Assembly: GCF_020536995.1 (NCBI RefSeq)
Contig: NC_068359.1
Coordinates: 80,860,454-80,924,453, forward strand
Reading direction: 5' to 3'
DNA: 64,000 nt
Origin: Dreissena polymorpha
Lineage: Eukaryota; Mollusca; Bivalvia; Myida; Dreissenidae
In this document: piece by piece, positions 25,801-32,388 of the stretch
How the letters are laid out: each line of letters opens with the position of its first letter
Numbering within the stretch: the stretch's first letter is position 1
Translations under genes and position numbers: made by a program
The notes under the pieces: generated by a model
The model's input: the letters and a program-made list of their open reading frames with translations, nothing else
Told to the model about the DNA's origin: nothing
Database searches by the model: none

Positions 25801-28800
25801 CCTAGTTCCTAATCAGAGTAAGTACAACCGACATGGCGGTATCCATGTCTTTAGTTCATACTTCTATAACACTGCATGCGTCAGGAGTCTGTCACTGATT
25901 GCTTATTGATGATGTAAGCACGATGCAAGTGTTGTAAGTCGGGGTGTTTTATTATTCAGAAATCATAGTATGGTGGTGTATTCGTACTAAAAAGCCTGCA
26001 TATATAATGGCGTTAGCATTAATTGTAGAGTGTACTTAAGTATACACTGTTGCATTTGGCACAGTCTGTTTATACTTTTATATGCCCCCGGTAGGGTGGC
26101 ATATAGCATATAGCAGTTGAACTGTCCGTCAGTCAGTATGTCAGTCTGTCCGTCCGTCCGAAAACTTTAATGAAAATCAAGGTCATTCTTAAAGGTCAAA
26201 TGTCAAATATTCCGTCCGTCCGAAAACTTTAACATTGGCCATAACTTTTTAAATATTTAAATATTGAAGATAGCAACTTGATATTTGGCATGCATGTGTA
26301 TCTCATGGAGTTGCACATTTTGAGTGGTGAAAGGTCAAGGTCATCCTTCAAGGTCAAAGGTCAAATTTTGCAATATCGAAGATAGCAAAACAGTCTATTA
26401 TGTAAAGTTGGAATACAACATTAATTCTAGAATGGACTGTTTCAGCACCTAATGGCCAAGCTACCTTTGCTCATACACAGCATGGGCAAACACCCTTTGA
26501 TCATCCACTGCATGCATATGAGCAAAGGGGGTTTGCACATGCGGTGCATGAGCAAAGGGGATTTGCCAATGCGGTGCATGAACAAAAGGGGGGTCTGCCC
26601 ATGCGGTGTATGAGCAAAGGGGGTTTGCCCATACGGTGCATGAGAAAAGGTGGGTGTTTGCCCATGCAGTGTATAAGCAAAGGGGGTTTGCCCATGCGGT
26701 GCTTGAACAAAGGGGGTTTACCCATGCGGTGTATGAGCAAAGGGATTTGCCCATGCGGTGCATGAGCAAAGGTCCATCTATTTTTAGCTGATAACTCTAA
26801 AATGTATGGCTTAAATCTTTCTTTTTATGACCACTGACATTTGCATGGTCAAAACCAAACAAATGAAGCTGAAACAGTTCATTCTAGAATTAATGTTGTA
26901 TTCCAACTTTACATAATAGATTGTTGCAACTAGATATTTAAAATGCATGCGTATCTCATGGAGCTGCACATTTTTGAGTGGTGAAAGGTCAAGGTCATCC
27001 TTTAAGGTCAAGGTCAAATTTTTAATATTGAAGATAGCAACTTGATATTTGGCATGCATGTGTATCTCATGGAGCTGCACGTTTTGAGTGGTGAAAGGTT
27101 AAGGTCATCCTTCAAGGTCAAATTTATGGCTTCAATGCAGCGCAATAGGGGGCATTGTGTTTCTGACAAACACATCTCTTGTTTACCTTACAATTTTCTT
27201 TTTTCATGGAAACAATCAGTTACATGTAATTGAAGATCAAATGCATGCTAAGTGTTGTATTGACTGCCGGCTTTTCAGTGGAAATATTATACCGGTAGGT
27301 AGAATATACATAAAAGATCTGTATAATAAATAACCTTTGTATTGCATAACGTTCTGAAATAAATATCAAACTGAATGTAAGAATATTTGTTTACAAACTT
27401 TACATCTATAACATAGTTACAAATCATAAAAATTATATGCCTACAAAACAATTCATAGTAGGCCTTGTTTTTTACCTTTCTTGAATCAAAATTGCATGAG
27501 AATCAGTGTTTATTGTTTCGAACAAATATGTTTTTTATGCCAACTTAGAGAAAGACCCCATATATTAGTAGTACTGTATGTCTGGCCTTCTGTAAGGATG
27601 TTTTACAGTTTTTGTTTCAGCCATTTTGATGGATTTTGACAATGGGTTGCATTTAACACCCGTCTTTCAACTCCAAAGATTAAGGTCACACTAACATGTC
27701 AAAGATGACATTTTTCCAAAAAACAACTTGTTAATAACCAGTTTATAACCAGTAATAACCAGATAATAACTCCATCAGTCAGCATGCAATTTATATTTGC
27801 AAAAATGGGTGATTTGCCTTACTCTACTTAACCAAGAGGTCAAATAATATATGCCAAAATAGTGATTCGCTATATAGCTGTCTGGATTACCGAACATTTA
27901 ATAACCTTTTTTATTTGACTACAACATTCATATTATTCACAATACTTATGTTTCCTGATATTATTTGGCCACCTTAAAAAGCAGCCAAAATGCAATTTTT
28001 ACATGTCTTTGCGTGTGCTTTAAGTGTCATTCCTTATAAGCCGGTGCAGTTAGCCTGTGCAGTTGCCACAAGCTAATCATGGAAAAAACTTTCTGCACAT
28101 ATTGTATTTTTCATTAAAAAGAAGTATATTCTTATAAAAACTCCAGTTACGGCTGAAAGTGTCGTCCCTGATTAGCCTGTGTGACTGCACAGGCTAATGT
28201 GGGACAACACTTTACACACATGCAAAAAGCCTCAATTTTCAATAGCAAGGCTGTAATAAATAGACGAGGTTGAAAACAAATCATTTTCATTAGCATGGCC
28301 AGACTTTGTCACCTAGATCTGTTCTGTAATCATATGTACTGTAAATATACTGAGTTTTTTTTGTATCAATAGTTTATGAATTATGAAAAATCATCACTAG
28401 AATATACTTTATTATTATGTAATCAAATAATGAAATAACAGTTATGTTTTTTTGTTATAGAACCGGTAATCTTTATCCTTTTATTTGATTTTACAAAACC
28501 TTAATATCTTCATTTTATACTGGTGTGCATTGTGTAGCAAAAGTATACTGTATTGCAAAAACAACATCTGAAATAATGACAAAGTTAATAAATAAATTTT
28601 CACTACAAACAGTATCTTCTGATATATTTTTCTATAAATTCCTTTTTTCGCTAGTGTTCTTCAATTAATTCTCCATGAAAATTTAGTGATTGTTGTTAAT
28701 TTTTAGCTTTATGGTTACCAGTGATAAGTTTTAGATTGTTTCCAGTCAGTGCTTGTTGACATTCTTGACCTGACAGGTTAATAAAAGATTTATAATCAAT

Positions 28801-29104
28801 TTCAGTAGATAATTCTTTGATAATGATTTAAGACCGATTTATTAAGTGAAAAAATAGCAGATTTTTACCACTTTATTTCCCGCCGACTTATGAGCAGGTA
28901 GACTTATGACTGAGTTTTTACGGTACTTGCAGTAACAGCATGTTGAACCTTTCAGTCCCAACAGTGAAATCAGGCCGAGTGAACTACAGCCCCACTGCGG
29001 CCCCTGCCCCAGCACCAGTCAACAACAACAGCAAACAACCAGTCAACAACAACTGCATTCGCACCCTGGACGTGTCAGAGTTCACCTCACAATCCGTGTG
29101 CTGA
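3143..29104 (+). CDS. NDRG: NDRG-family protein, 12 coding exons (whole-gene entry)
   Basis: Joining 3143-3229, 5448-5547, 6719-6839, 12496-12558, 14018-14078, 15192-15278, 16843-16920, 17559-17659, 19594-19659, 23036-23135, 24262-24349 and 28956-29104 gives 366 codons. Every junction has GT/AG borders and matching phase. Family signatures are the strand TYHDIGLNH (55-63), YPTMDELAE after the third exon, the nucleophile-elbow region GFGVGSGA (130-137), MLVGDDSP (about 260), and [14 protein letters not shown] followed by LQGMGY before a Ser/Thr/Asn tail ending SVC. Vertebrate NDRG proteins are about 370-395 residues, have an alpha/beta-hydrolase fold without a catalytic Ser, and act in differentiation, stress response and vesicle trafficking. 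The Ser/Gly at the elbow is discussed under findings. The start is the CCCATGG at 3143; the exon stays open upstream to its acceptor at 3131, so a further 5' exon could exist. Several introns are crowded with transposons. Confidence 0.93.
3270..3640 (+). repeat. AGGTCA-rich dispersed repeat (GGGGGACATATTG family)
   Basis: Begins GGGGGACATATTGTTTTTGC, continues through GGCCATAACTTTTGCAATAT and GGCATGCATGTGTATCTCAT to TGAGTGGTGAAAGGTCAAGG, and ends in TTCTGACAAACACATCTCTT. Related copies lie at 11365, 17790, 26080 and 58030. Unit order is constant. ORFs inside are fortuitous. From 3641 to 3865 nothing else is seen. Confidence 0.8.
3866..4719. mobile_element. Non-autonomous TIR transposon flanked by TA
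   Basis: Ends are inverted repeats: CACTGCAACTCCAATATATC at the left and its near-complement GATATATTGGAGTTGCAGTG at the right, each next to TA. The terminal repeats extend further with the motif TATATCACGGTC. The 854-bp interior has no recognisable protein. TA flanks and the end structure point to the Tc1/mariner-pogo superfamily. Confidence 0.8.
4720..4805. repeat. (TA)n microsatellite
   Basis: About 43 uninterrupted TA units that start exactly at the TA flank of the preceding transposon. Confidence 0.97.
4806..5447. other. NDRG intron, nothing recognised
   Basis: AT-rich intron sequence up to the acceptor at 5447. No element boundary or ORF of note. Confidence 0.5.
5448..5547 (+). CDS. 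NDRG: NDRG coding exon 2
   Basis: Acceptor ATTACAG, donor C|GTATGT. Encodes [17 protein letters not shown] to [10 protein letters not shown]. The YHDIG strand-loop is one of the best conserved NDRG blocks, corresponding to the oxyanion-hole region of active hydrolases. Confidence 0.95.
5590..6365 (+). repeat. Dispersed repeat copies (GCCCCCCTTC / GGATCATGAAACTTCATAGG family)
   Basis: Two starts of a family beginning TATGCCCCCCTTC (5599 and 6043). The second continues into a unit carrying GGATCATGAAACTTCATAGG and a run of AGGTCA half-sites, repeated once in tandem (6120-6240 and 6245-6365). A related copy lies at 22560-22880. 6366-6718 is unremarkable intron. Confidence 0.75.
6719..6839 (+). 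CDS. NDRG: NDRG coding exon 3
   Basis: Acceptor TGTTTCAG, donor AC|GTAAGT. Encodes [20 protein letters not shown] to [14 protein letters not shown]. It matches the family block Y/FNYEDMQEI...VDAPGQ.EGA. Confidence 0.95.
6870..8390. repeat. Foldback repeat split by a hAT-like insertion
   Basis: The left half (6870-6970, with TTTGCACAGGCTAATTAGGG and CGCCTTTAATTGA) and the right half (8284-8390, with GGATTAGCCTGTGCAG) belong to the CCTGATTAGCCTGTGCAG family. They are separated by the element at 6971-8283. Confidence 0.7.
6971..8283. mobile_element. hAT-like non-autonomous element with 8-bp target duplication
   Basis: Inverted ends CAGGGATCATATT and AATATGATCCCTG, flanked by a perfect 8-bp duplication TTTGTGTT (6963-6970 and 8284-8291). 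CAGGG ends plus 8-bp duplication define the hAT superfamily. At 1313 bp with no long ORF, it is non-autonomous or decayed. Confidence 0.9.
8520..8790. repeat. Diverged dispersed repeat, copy B
   Basis: Partner of 2040-2300 in the same orientation; see that entry for shared blocks. Confidence 0.6.
8874..9614. mobile_element. Non-autonomous TIR element, pogo/Tigger-like ends
   Basis: Left end CAGTCTACTCTTGTTATCTC and right end GATAATGAGAGTAGACTG are inverted copies. Both ends repeat the 'ATCTCGA / TCGATATC' motif internally. The right flank has TA; the left flank is AA, so the duplication has decayed. No transposase is present. Confidence 0.75.
9848..10055 (+). mobile_element. TTAA-type MITE, family 3 copy
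   Basis: Starts TTTACCACTCAGAAACGCAT and ends CTGAGTGGGAAAGGGTTA. It shares its interior (TTCAAGTTTTAAAGGCTTCA, GAGCAACAAACAGCATAAAA) with 24413-25031, 54307-54508 and the inverted copies at 25409 and 55436. Confidence 0.8.
10063..10275. repeat. 19-bp minisatellite, about 11 units
   Basis: Units of ATACATGTGTGCCGTATAC. The array lacks stops in several frames on both strands, giving four overlapping spurious ORFs. It abuts the right end of the preceding MITE. Confidence 0.92.
10276..10912. other. NDRG intron, nothing recognised
   Basis: No element or gene identified. Confidence 0.4.
10914..12087. mobile_element. AACCAGGTTTTCC-ended repeat element with a nested AGGTCA repeat
   Basis: Bounded by inverted ends AACCAGGTTTTCC (left) and GAAAACCTGGTT (right). 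The outer part carries repeated units with CATTTGGCACATTTGTTCAC. At 11365-12065 a GGGGGACATATTG-family repeat interrupts it. The copy at 15448-16066 lacks this interruption at the same place, which shows it is nested. The inner repeat has four tandem units, each with GGCATGCATGTG and several AGGTCA half-sites. Confidence 0.75.
12401..12469. repeat. 26-bp-arm hairpin just upstream of NDRG exon 4
   Basis: Arms CCATTGGCGCAGAAAAGTAC-CATGTG and CACATGGTACTTTTTTGCGC-CAATGG are inverted copies with one mismatch, around a 17-base loop. The right arm ends 26 bp before the exon. Confidence 0.9.
12496..12558 (+). CDS. NDRG: NDRG coding exon 4
   Basis: Acceptor TTTCAG, donor GA|GTAAGT. Encodes [20 protein letters not shown], matching the family YPTMDELAE block. 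A hairpin lies 26 bp upstream and a transposon starts 10 bp downstream. Confidence 0.95.
12569..13694. mobile_element. 1.1-kb TIR transposon (hAT-like ends, 5-bp flank repeat)
   Basis: Ends CAGGGGTGGCGAAATC and GATTTCGCCACCCCTG are exact inverted copies. TAGAG flanks both ends (12564-12568 and 13695-13699). The CAGGG-type end looks hAT-like, but I find only 5 matching flank bases rather than 8. Internally, CTTGTCC(G/A) motifs recur near both ends, and a hairpin sits near the middle (13059-13117). No transposase is present. Confidence 0.85.
13059..13117. repeat. 59-bp palindrome at the centre of the transposon
   Basis: CAAAATCAAAGACTTT and, at the other end, AAAGTCTTTGATTTTG; the middle reads GGAGTATTT-AAATACTCC. 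It is nearly perfect, with almost no loop. Confidence 0.85.
13735..13805. repeat. Foldback repeat fragment
   Basis: Contains GTTGTCCCAGATTAGCCTGT of the CCTGATTAGCCTGTGCAG family; only one arm remains. Confidence 0.55.
14018..14078 (+). CDS. NDRG: NDRG coding exon 5 (nucleophile-elbow exon)
   Basis: Acceptor TTGCAG, donor GCA|GTAAGT. Encodes [20 protein letters not shown], equivalent to the vertebrate segment IIGIGVGAGAYILSRFA. Confidence 0.95.
14200..14985 (+). repeat. Dispersed repeat (GCCAAAGGCGTAGTGATATAG family) plus a second repeat start
   Basis: Begins CCCGCCAAAGGCGTAGTGAT with a 'CCGTCGGTCTGT' stretch, then two tandem units of about 190 bp carrying ATGAAACTTCATGGGTGTAT and AGAACCATAACCCTACACTT. 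A related copy lies at 47085-47770. At 14707 a separate family start (TTGTCCCCTACCGTTGAAAC) follows. 14986-15191 is plain intron. Confidence 0.7.
15192..15278 (+). CDS. NDRG: NDRG coding exon 6
   Basis: Acceptor TTGTAG, donor AAG|GTAGAC, phase 0 on both sides. Encodes [29 protein letters not shown], matching HPELVEGLVLIN...GWIDWA. Confidence 0.96.
15448..16066. mobile_element. AACCAGGTTTTCC-ended repeat element
   Basis: Same inverted ends as 10914-12087 and about three tandem units of about 160 bp with CATTTGGCACATTTGTT, but without the nested AGGTCA repeat. Confidence 0.75.
16355..16797. repeat. 29-bp minisatellite, about 15 units, upstream of NDRG exon 7
   Basis: Units of TATAACCCTAGCCATATGAT-TTTCTCACC, about 15 copies with point variants. 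Ends about 45 bp before the exon at 16843. Confidence 0.93.
16843..16920 (+). CDS. NDRG: NDRG coding exon 7
   Basis: Acceptor TATTTCAG, donor TCG|GTAAGA. Encodes [26 protein letters not shown]; the trailing HWFG corresponds to the family H.FG motif in the cap-like helix region. Confidence 0.93.
17085..17535. repeat. Degenerate tandem repeat, about 36-39 bp units
   Basis: AGTGCTTTGATCATGTGATT recurs with drift at least eight times through this intron. Confidence 0.7.
17559..17659 (+). CDS. NDRG: NDRG coding exon 8
   Basis: Acceptor TTGCAG, donor AG|GTTAGT. Encodes [20 protein letters not shown] to [11 protein letters not shown], matching Y..HI..D.N..NL.LF...Y. of the family. Confidence 0.95.
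17790..18056 (+). repeat. AGGTCA-rich dispersed repeat
   Basis: ATGCCCCGGTAGGGTGGCAT start, then the GGCATGCATGTG and AAAGGTCAAGG core, ending ACAAACACATCTCGT. 18057-18542 shows nothing further. Confidence 0.75.
18545..19322. mobile_element. TA-flanked pogo/Tigger-like MITE
   Basis: Ends CAGTAAAACTGCAATTACTC and GAGTTATTGCAATTCTACTG are inverted copies flanked by TA on both sides. CTCGAGTTATCG-type motifs are repeated within each end. 778 bp, no transposase. Confidence 0.88.
19335..19593 (+). repeat. Tandem copies of the exon 9 splice acceptor, exact 49-bp period
   Basis: CCCATTTCAG followed by ACGCACAGATCTAAATG-like sequence occurs with exon-like starts at 19349, 19398, 19447, 19496 and 19545, and the true exon starts at 19594. 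All five steps are exactly 49 bp. Each unit includes a pyrimidine tract, AG and about 17 bp of exon-like sequence. Confidence 0.95.
19594..19659 (+). CDS. NDRG: NDRG coding exon 9
   Basis: Encodes [21 protein letters not shown], matching RRDLEIERP of vertebrate NDRG. Donor AA|GTAAGT. Only this last of six near-identical acceptors continues into the conserved frame up to a donor. Confidence 0.93.
19735..20460 (+). repeat. Dispersed repeat (CTCACCTGATTGCTCAGGTG family)
   Basis: Opens with a short hairpin, AGCTCACCTGATTGCTCAGG-TGAGCT, followed by four units of about 165 bp that carry CTTGTAAACACT, CAATCTTCATGAAACTTGGTC and ACATGGCCGCCAGTGGGCG. Diverged relatives at 58290-59080. Confidence 0.75.
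20523..22051. mobile_element. 1.5-kb TIR element (GCGGCCATAAGTC ends)
   Basis: Left end TTACCGTACATTCGCGGCCA-TAAGTC and right end GACTTATGGCCGCAAATTTA-CGGTAA are inverted copies. TA is present at both possible boundaries. The interior is AT-rich and without a recognisable transposase. A one-ended relative ends at about 28924. Confidence 0.8.
22120..22560 (+). repeat. Dispersed repeat (CCCTTGAGATATAACCTTCA family)
   Basis: Three tandem units carrying ATAACTTCTATGTCCCTTGA and TTTGGTATGCATGTGTATAT. Fused at about 22570 to the GGATCATGAAACTTCATAGG family (22560-22880). The same unit is found fused into 56840-57085. Confidence 0.75.
22560..22880 (+). repeat. Dispersed repeat (GGATCATGAAACTTCATAGG family)
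   Basis: Two tandem units, each with GGCAGATGACCCCTATT and a cluster AGGTCAAAGGTCAAGGTCAC. Related to 6043-6365. Confidence 0.75.
23036..23135 (+). CDS. NDRG: NDRG coding exon 10
   Basis: Acceptor ATTCAG, donor AAG|GTATGC. Encodes [33 protein letters not shown], matching C..LLVVGD.SP..(V/A)VVE.N..L.P....LLKM. Confidence 0.96.
23158..23330. repeat. Foldback repeat (CCTGATTAGCCTGTGCAG family)
   Basis: Both arms present: GCCAGATTAGTCTGTGCATG and GACTGCACAGGCTTATCTGG, then the tail ACACTTTACGCACATGC. Confidence 0.75.
23425..23925. mobile_element. Small foldback element
   Basis: GTCATTCTCAAACCTCCTAG-CTACAAAATG near 23428 is inverted near 23893-23923 (CATTTTGGAGCTACGAGGTT-TGAC). No target duplication was identified, so the ends are approximate. 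Confidence 0.55.
24070..24240 (+). mobile_element. tRNA-derived SINE, diverged copy
   Basis: tRNA-like head (GACGTAGTGAATAAGGTGAC with GACTGGGTTTGAGTATTC as a decayed B box), then the shared body TTTAGATCTCCCTAAAGACA-CCAAG and tail TAAATACATAGGTTTA. Lies 20 bp before NDRG exon 11. Confidence 0.7.
24262..24349 (+). CDS. NDRG: NDRG coding exon 11
   Basis: Acceptor CCCCTAG, donor A|GTAAGT. Encodes [29 protein letters not shown], the strongest C-terminal NDRG signature (MADCGG.PQ..QP.KL.EAFKYF.QGMGY). Confidence 0.97.
24479..24685 (+). mobile_element. TTAA MITE family 1, nested
   Basis: Flanked by TTAA at 24475-24478 and 24686-24689. Near-identical to 1287-1488, including the inverted core GGATCC...GGATCC. 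Confidence 0.9.
24712..24872 (+). mobile_element. tRNA-derived SINE with 13-bp target duplication
   Basis: Flanked by the perfect 13-bp direct repeat TAATAGATTCAAG (24699-24711 and 24873-24885). The head GTTGCCGTGGTGAAGTGGAT is A-box-like; the body shares GGTCTCCAGGTTTTAGTCCC and TAAGCCCTAGGCTT with other copies. Confidence 0.9.
25409..25648 (-). mobile_element. TTAA MITE family 3, inverted copy
   Basis: Inverted relative to 9848-10055. Begins ACCCTTTCCCCATAAGAAGC and ends GAGTGGTAAAGGGTTA. 25649-26080 holds no gene. Confidence 0.75.
26080..27185 (+). repeat. AGGTCA-rich dispersed repeat interrupted by a TIR element
   Basis: GCCCCCGGTAGGGTGGCATA start, tandem core units at 26270-26360, 26935-27020 and 27040-27130, end ACAAACACATCTCTTGTT. 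The element at 26389-26925 breaks the second unit inside GATAGCAA|CTTGATATTT. Confidence 0.8.
26389..26925. mobile_element. TIR element with minisatellite core and 4-bp target duplication
   Basis: About 58-bp inverted ends (AACAGTCTATTATGTAAAGT at the left, inverted at 26868-26925) flanked by GCAA on both sides (26385-26388, 26926-26929). The host repeat reads across the duplication. The core 26460-26775 is about ten 30-bp units (GGGTTTGCCCATGCGGTG). ORFs in the core on both strands are a by-product of the 30-bp period. Confidence 0.9.
27190..27990. other. NDRG intron, nothing recognised
   Basis: AT-rich, no element ends or ORF seen. Confidence 0.4.
27995..28245. repeat. Foldback repeat, two tandem arms
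   Basis: GTCTTTGCGTGTGCTTTAAG through CAGTTAGCCTGTGCAG, then a cleaner unit GATTAGCCTGTGTGACTGCA-CAGGCTAATG and ACACTTTACACACATGC. 28246-28860 is plain AT-rich intron. Confidence 0.7.
28870..28924. repeat. One-sided end of the GCGGCCATAAGTC-type TIR element
   Basis: CCGACTTATGAGCAGGTAGA-CTTATG ending TTTTTACGGTA resembles the right end at 22051. No opposite end was found. Confidence 0.5.
28956..29104 (+). CDS. NDRG: NDRG coding exon 12 with stop
   Basis: Acceptor TTTCAG. Encodes [20 protein letters not shown], an Asn-rich stretch with two NNN runs, then [15 protein letters not shown] and TGA. The tail is low-complexity as in other NDRG proteins and ends in -VC, recalling the -VSC end of vertebrate members. 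Confidence 0.93.
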
Positions 29105-29560
29105 GACCACCGACCTTCATCTTCCCCTCCATCTTTATGGACTCAACCTTCATTATTGATGAATCTCTTCTTTTTCCAGACATTTTGTCCTGTTTTACAG
29201 TAATATAAACTCTTTAATTTGTTGATACTTATTTTGCAAATATAAAAAAACTATTGTGGTATATGCAAGTTTCATTAACTGATTCCATATGGTAATTATT
29301 AATCGAGTTTATTTCGTGTTTGATACATGCACATTCTGCTGTTACTTTCTTGTGTGGTGTATTTGTCTTTGTCATTGTTGTATCATGTGTTATTGTCTTA
29401 TTGATAATGGATTGTGCAGTTGCGATGCATAACCAGTAAATAGCATATTTGCGCAATGTTGTATGCATATGTATATTGTTTCATTTTTCATAATTAATGA
29501 AATTGTACAAATGAAGTGTTCAAGGAAAATTTCTCTTTCTGAAATAAATATTATGCTTTT
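29105..29560 (+). other. NDRG: Probable NDRG 3' UTR with AATAAA
   Basis: AT-rich, without ORFs in the sense strand; AATAAA at 29543-29548 is the first good polyadenylation signal after the stop. 29561-30229 shows nothing else. Confidence 0.6.
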
Positions 29561-30235
29561 TGAGATTATCCAAATTAAATTTTTCATCAAATTGTGATTA
29601 AACTTTGTCAGAATATTTATCTTGACAATATCGAGGCGAAGTTAAAACCGGGGTTAATGAGAATCCAAAAACCTTTTTACCACTATCGAAGCTACATTTA
29701 TGACTCCTGGTAAATATGGAGGCTAGGTATGAATCTGGGCTGCATGTCAAGTCTGTGACCTTTGGTGTACCTTGAGCTCAGTTGAGCGATTTATCGCCTT
29801 TATTGCTCTCTTGTTTTGGCCAAATATGCGTTTCTTGTTTGTGTTATTTGAACTTACAATTTGGTTGTAAATATAAGGCAGGCATTATTATGTTTTACAA
29901 AGCTTTAAACACGTGAATTGCTTGCATATCGCATTTTGTGCAATGTTTATGTTACATTTAAGTAGCAACTTCTTTAAGTCTCTGTTCGTTTCTACAAATG
30001 TACATATATTGACTGTGTGTTATTTTGCAACTTGAATCAGGTAAATTTAATAAGGTCATAAACAGAAGATTTTCTAGTCAAGTGTTTTTTTTTTGTAGAA
30101 TTAAGTTGTCTTTATTTACTTATAAGCATACCTACTTACTTTCATGCAATAAAATAAGTTCTGTCCTTGAGACAAATAAGGAGGTCAATAATTTGCCTAT
30201 TTTTGTTATCATAAATCAATACAGTGGTCATGACA

Positions 30236-30665
30236 CAGAGGGGGTAATCACGTGATAGGCAAGATGGCGATGTTCATATCGAGACCGTAATTTTTCACCA
30301 TTTTATACCCATTATTACTTCTGTTTATTTTTTAAATGACGCTCACTTTCCAGCCACATCAATAAAAAGGTGATTAGCGTTTATTTCATATTTAAATTCG
30401 CTTTATATCTCTACTTTACTCCCTGCAAATTTTCTGAGTGGAGCCCTAATTAGGTCATCCCACTAAGAAATTTTGCACCGAGTAAAGTCGAGATATAGAG
30501 CGAATATTACTATGAAATAAAAGCCAGTAACTTTCTTGCTAATATGGCTGGAAAGTGAGCGGGATAAAAAATAATAATAAAAGTAATAAAGGGTATAACA
30601 CAACGAAAAATACCTGCCTCGCTCTGGTTGTCGCCATTTTGTTTGTCACGTGATTACCGCCTCTG
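30236..30665. mobile_element. 430-bp full-length foldback MITE
   Basis: Ends CAGAGGGGGTAATCACGTGA and, inverted, CAGAGGCGGTAATCACGTGA. ATGACA flanks both sides (30230-30235, 30666-30671). The two halves match along their whole length, including GCTCACTTTCCAGCCA and CTTTACTC, so the element is one long hairpin. The ends look hAT-like but the duplication found is only 6 bp. Confidence 0.88.
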
Positions 30666-30869
30666 ATGACACCTTCCTGTAATATTCTTGAGTATTTGGG
30701 GTTCATAATCCATCTCCATGTATTCCTGCATAGAGCACTTGTATAGATCAGTAAACGCTCCTTCAAGTAAAAAAATGACAATAAAATAAAAGAATCATTT
30801 TGAGATTTGGGAAAAATTGTCCCAGACTGTAAAATACAATATATGTGTCTTGTTCTGTGAAAATTGGGA

Positions 30870-31100
30870 AAAATGCATGTGTGTAAAGTGTCGTCCCTGA
30901 TTAGCCTGTGCAGTCTGCACAGGCTAATCAGGGACGACACTTTCCGCCTAAACTGGATTTTTGCTAAAAAGATGACTCATTTAAACGAAAAATGTCATAA
31001 AAGCGGAAAGTGTCGTCCCTGATAAGCCTGTGTGGAGTGCACAGGCTAATCTGGGATGACACTTTACGCACATGCGTTATGCCCAGTTTTCTCAGAACAC
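30870..31100. repeat. Foldback repeat, best-preserved copy
   Basis: Two units. The first has a perfect 29-bp-arm hairpin (30885-30943) with a single-base loop. The second (31003-31075) is imperfect. Tail CACATGCGTTATGCCCAGTT. Confidence 0.9.
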
Positions 31101-31195
31101 GACTCCAATATATATAATTCAACCCAATCTGGTTTTCTGAGAGGTTCAAGTTGAAGACCGAGTGTGAAACTAGTGTATCAGATAATGAAAGTTAA

Positions 31196-31417
31196 CCAAT
31201 TTATGCCTTGTGGACTCCCCCATCCTTATTAATTGGATCAATTTATTTCCGAAATTAGGGATGTCTAGTATATTTATTTCTATATTTAGAATATTTCTTA
31301 CAGAAATTCCTTTAAGCAAATAGCGCAGACCCTGATGAGACGCCGCATCATGCGGCTTCTCATCTGGGTCTACGCTGTTTGTCAAGGCCTTTTTTCTAGA
31401 CGCTAGGCATAAATGGG
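31196..31417 (+). mobile_element. TTAA MITE family 2
   Basis: TTAA at 31192-31195; right flank decayed to TTAG. Ends CCAATTTATGCCT and, inverted, CCCATTTATGCCT. Internal palindrome GACGCCGCATCATGCGGC. Copies at 41239-41457 and 53022-53236. Confidence 0.85.
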
Positions 31418-32300
31418 TTAGGCAGATAAAGCAGTTTCAAATGTATTTATTGATTTATATTTTTTTTAAACTCCTATTTGGAGCCTAACATTCCTGAGAG
31501 ATATCATACATACCAGTTTCCTTTCATTCATTTTGTTGAACTCTGGAGATGTTGTTTTGTAAGAAAAGCACAGCTAAAGGTTGATTATGTACATAAATGA
31601 TTTTGTTTATTATTATTGTTCACATTAAATATCAATGTAATCGGACTTTCACATTTGTATATGTTTAATAATAATATAATTATGTTTTGGTTAGCATAAA
31701 ATATGCTTTCAATGTTGATAATAAATGGGCATACTTCATGAGTTTTGTGGTATTCAGTTTACTCATAACAAACTCTTGCAAACAAGTCTAAGCGTTAACT
31801 AATTATAGCAAAAGATCTTGATGTAAAAATCGACCGGAAAAACCATCTATTATATAGGAGCTTTGAGTTAATTAGATGATAGTTATAAAAAAAATCACTT
31901 ATGGCATGAACATGTTTGTTGCATATTATGACATCGTACAATACAAATTTCAGAACTCCCCATACCATAGGTATAATTGCAACCGCAAAAAAGGAAAGCA
32001 ATATTACAAGTAAAACAGGCATTTCATGAATCACATGTAGAACATTCAAGCAATCTTCATAAAACATTCAAAACCACAGGTAGTACACACAATCAACAGG
32101 TTTTCATACCAAAGTACAAGTAAAACACACAGCTTACAAGATGGACAAGAGGTACACTGGCACCAAAAAAAATATTCGCAAAATATAAGTCTGCCAATTT
32201 AAGGGTCTTTTGCCTTCTTGTTGAATACGCAGATAACGCCCTAGTCAACTGTGCAATAGTAACCCATACAAACAAATTAAGAAAATAAACAAATTCTTTA
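31418..32300. other. Intergenic, nothing recognised
   Basis: AT-rich; minus-strand ORFs at 31.8-32.3 kb carry no recognised domain. Confidence 0.4.
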
Positions 32301-32301
32301 A

Positions 32302-32388
32302 TGTGGGAGCATTCTTTAAGTCTCTCCCAAAGACACTGGTCAAGTTCTGGAAACAAGCTAATCAACCTAAACTCAATAGGTTTAAACT
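32302..32388 (+). mobile_element. SINE tail fragment
   Basis: GAGCATTCTTTAAGTCTCTC-CCAAAGACAC and AACTCAATAGGTTTAAAC match the body and tail of the tRNA-derived SINE; the tRNA head is missing. Confidence 0.6.

Noticed and set aside
26461-26791. ORFs on both strands with repeated FAHAPHW / KGGLPMRCM phrases
   Set aside because: 30-bp minisatellite core of a TIR element; open in several frames by periodicity.
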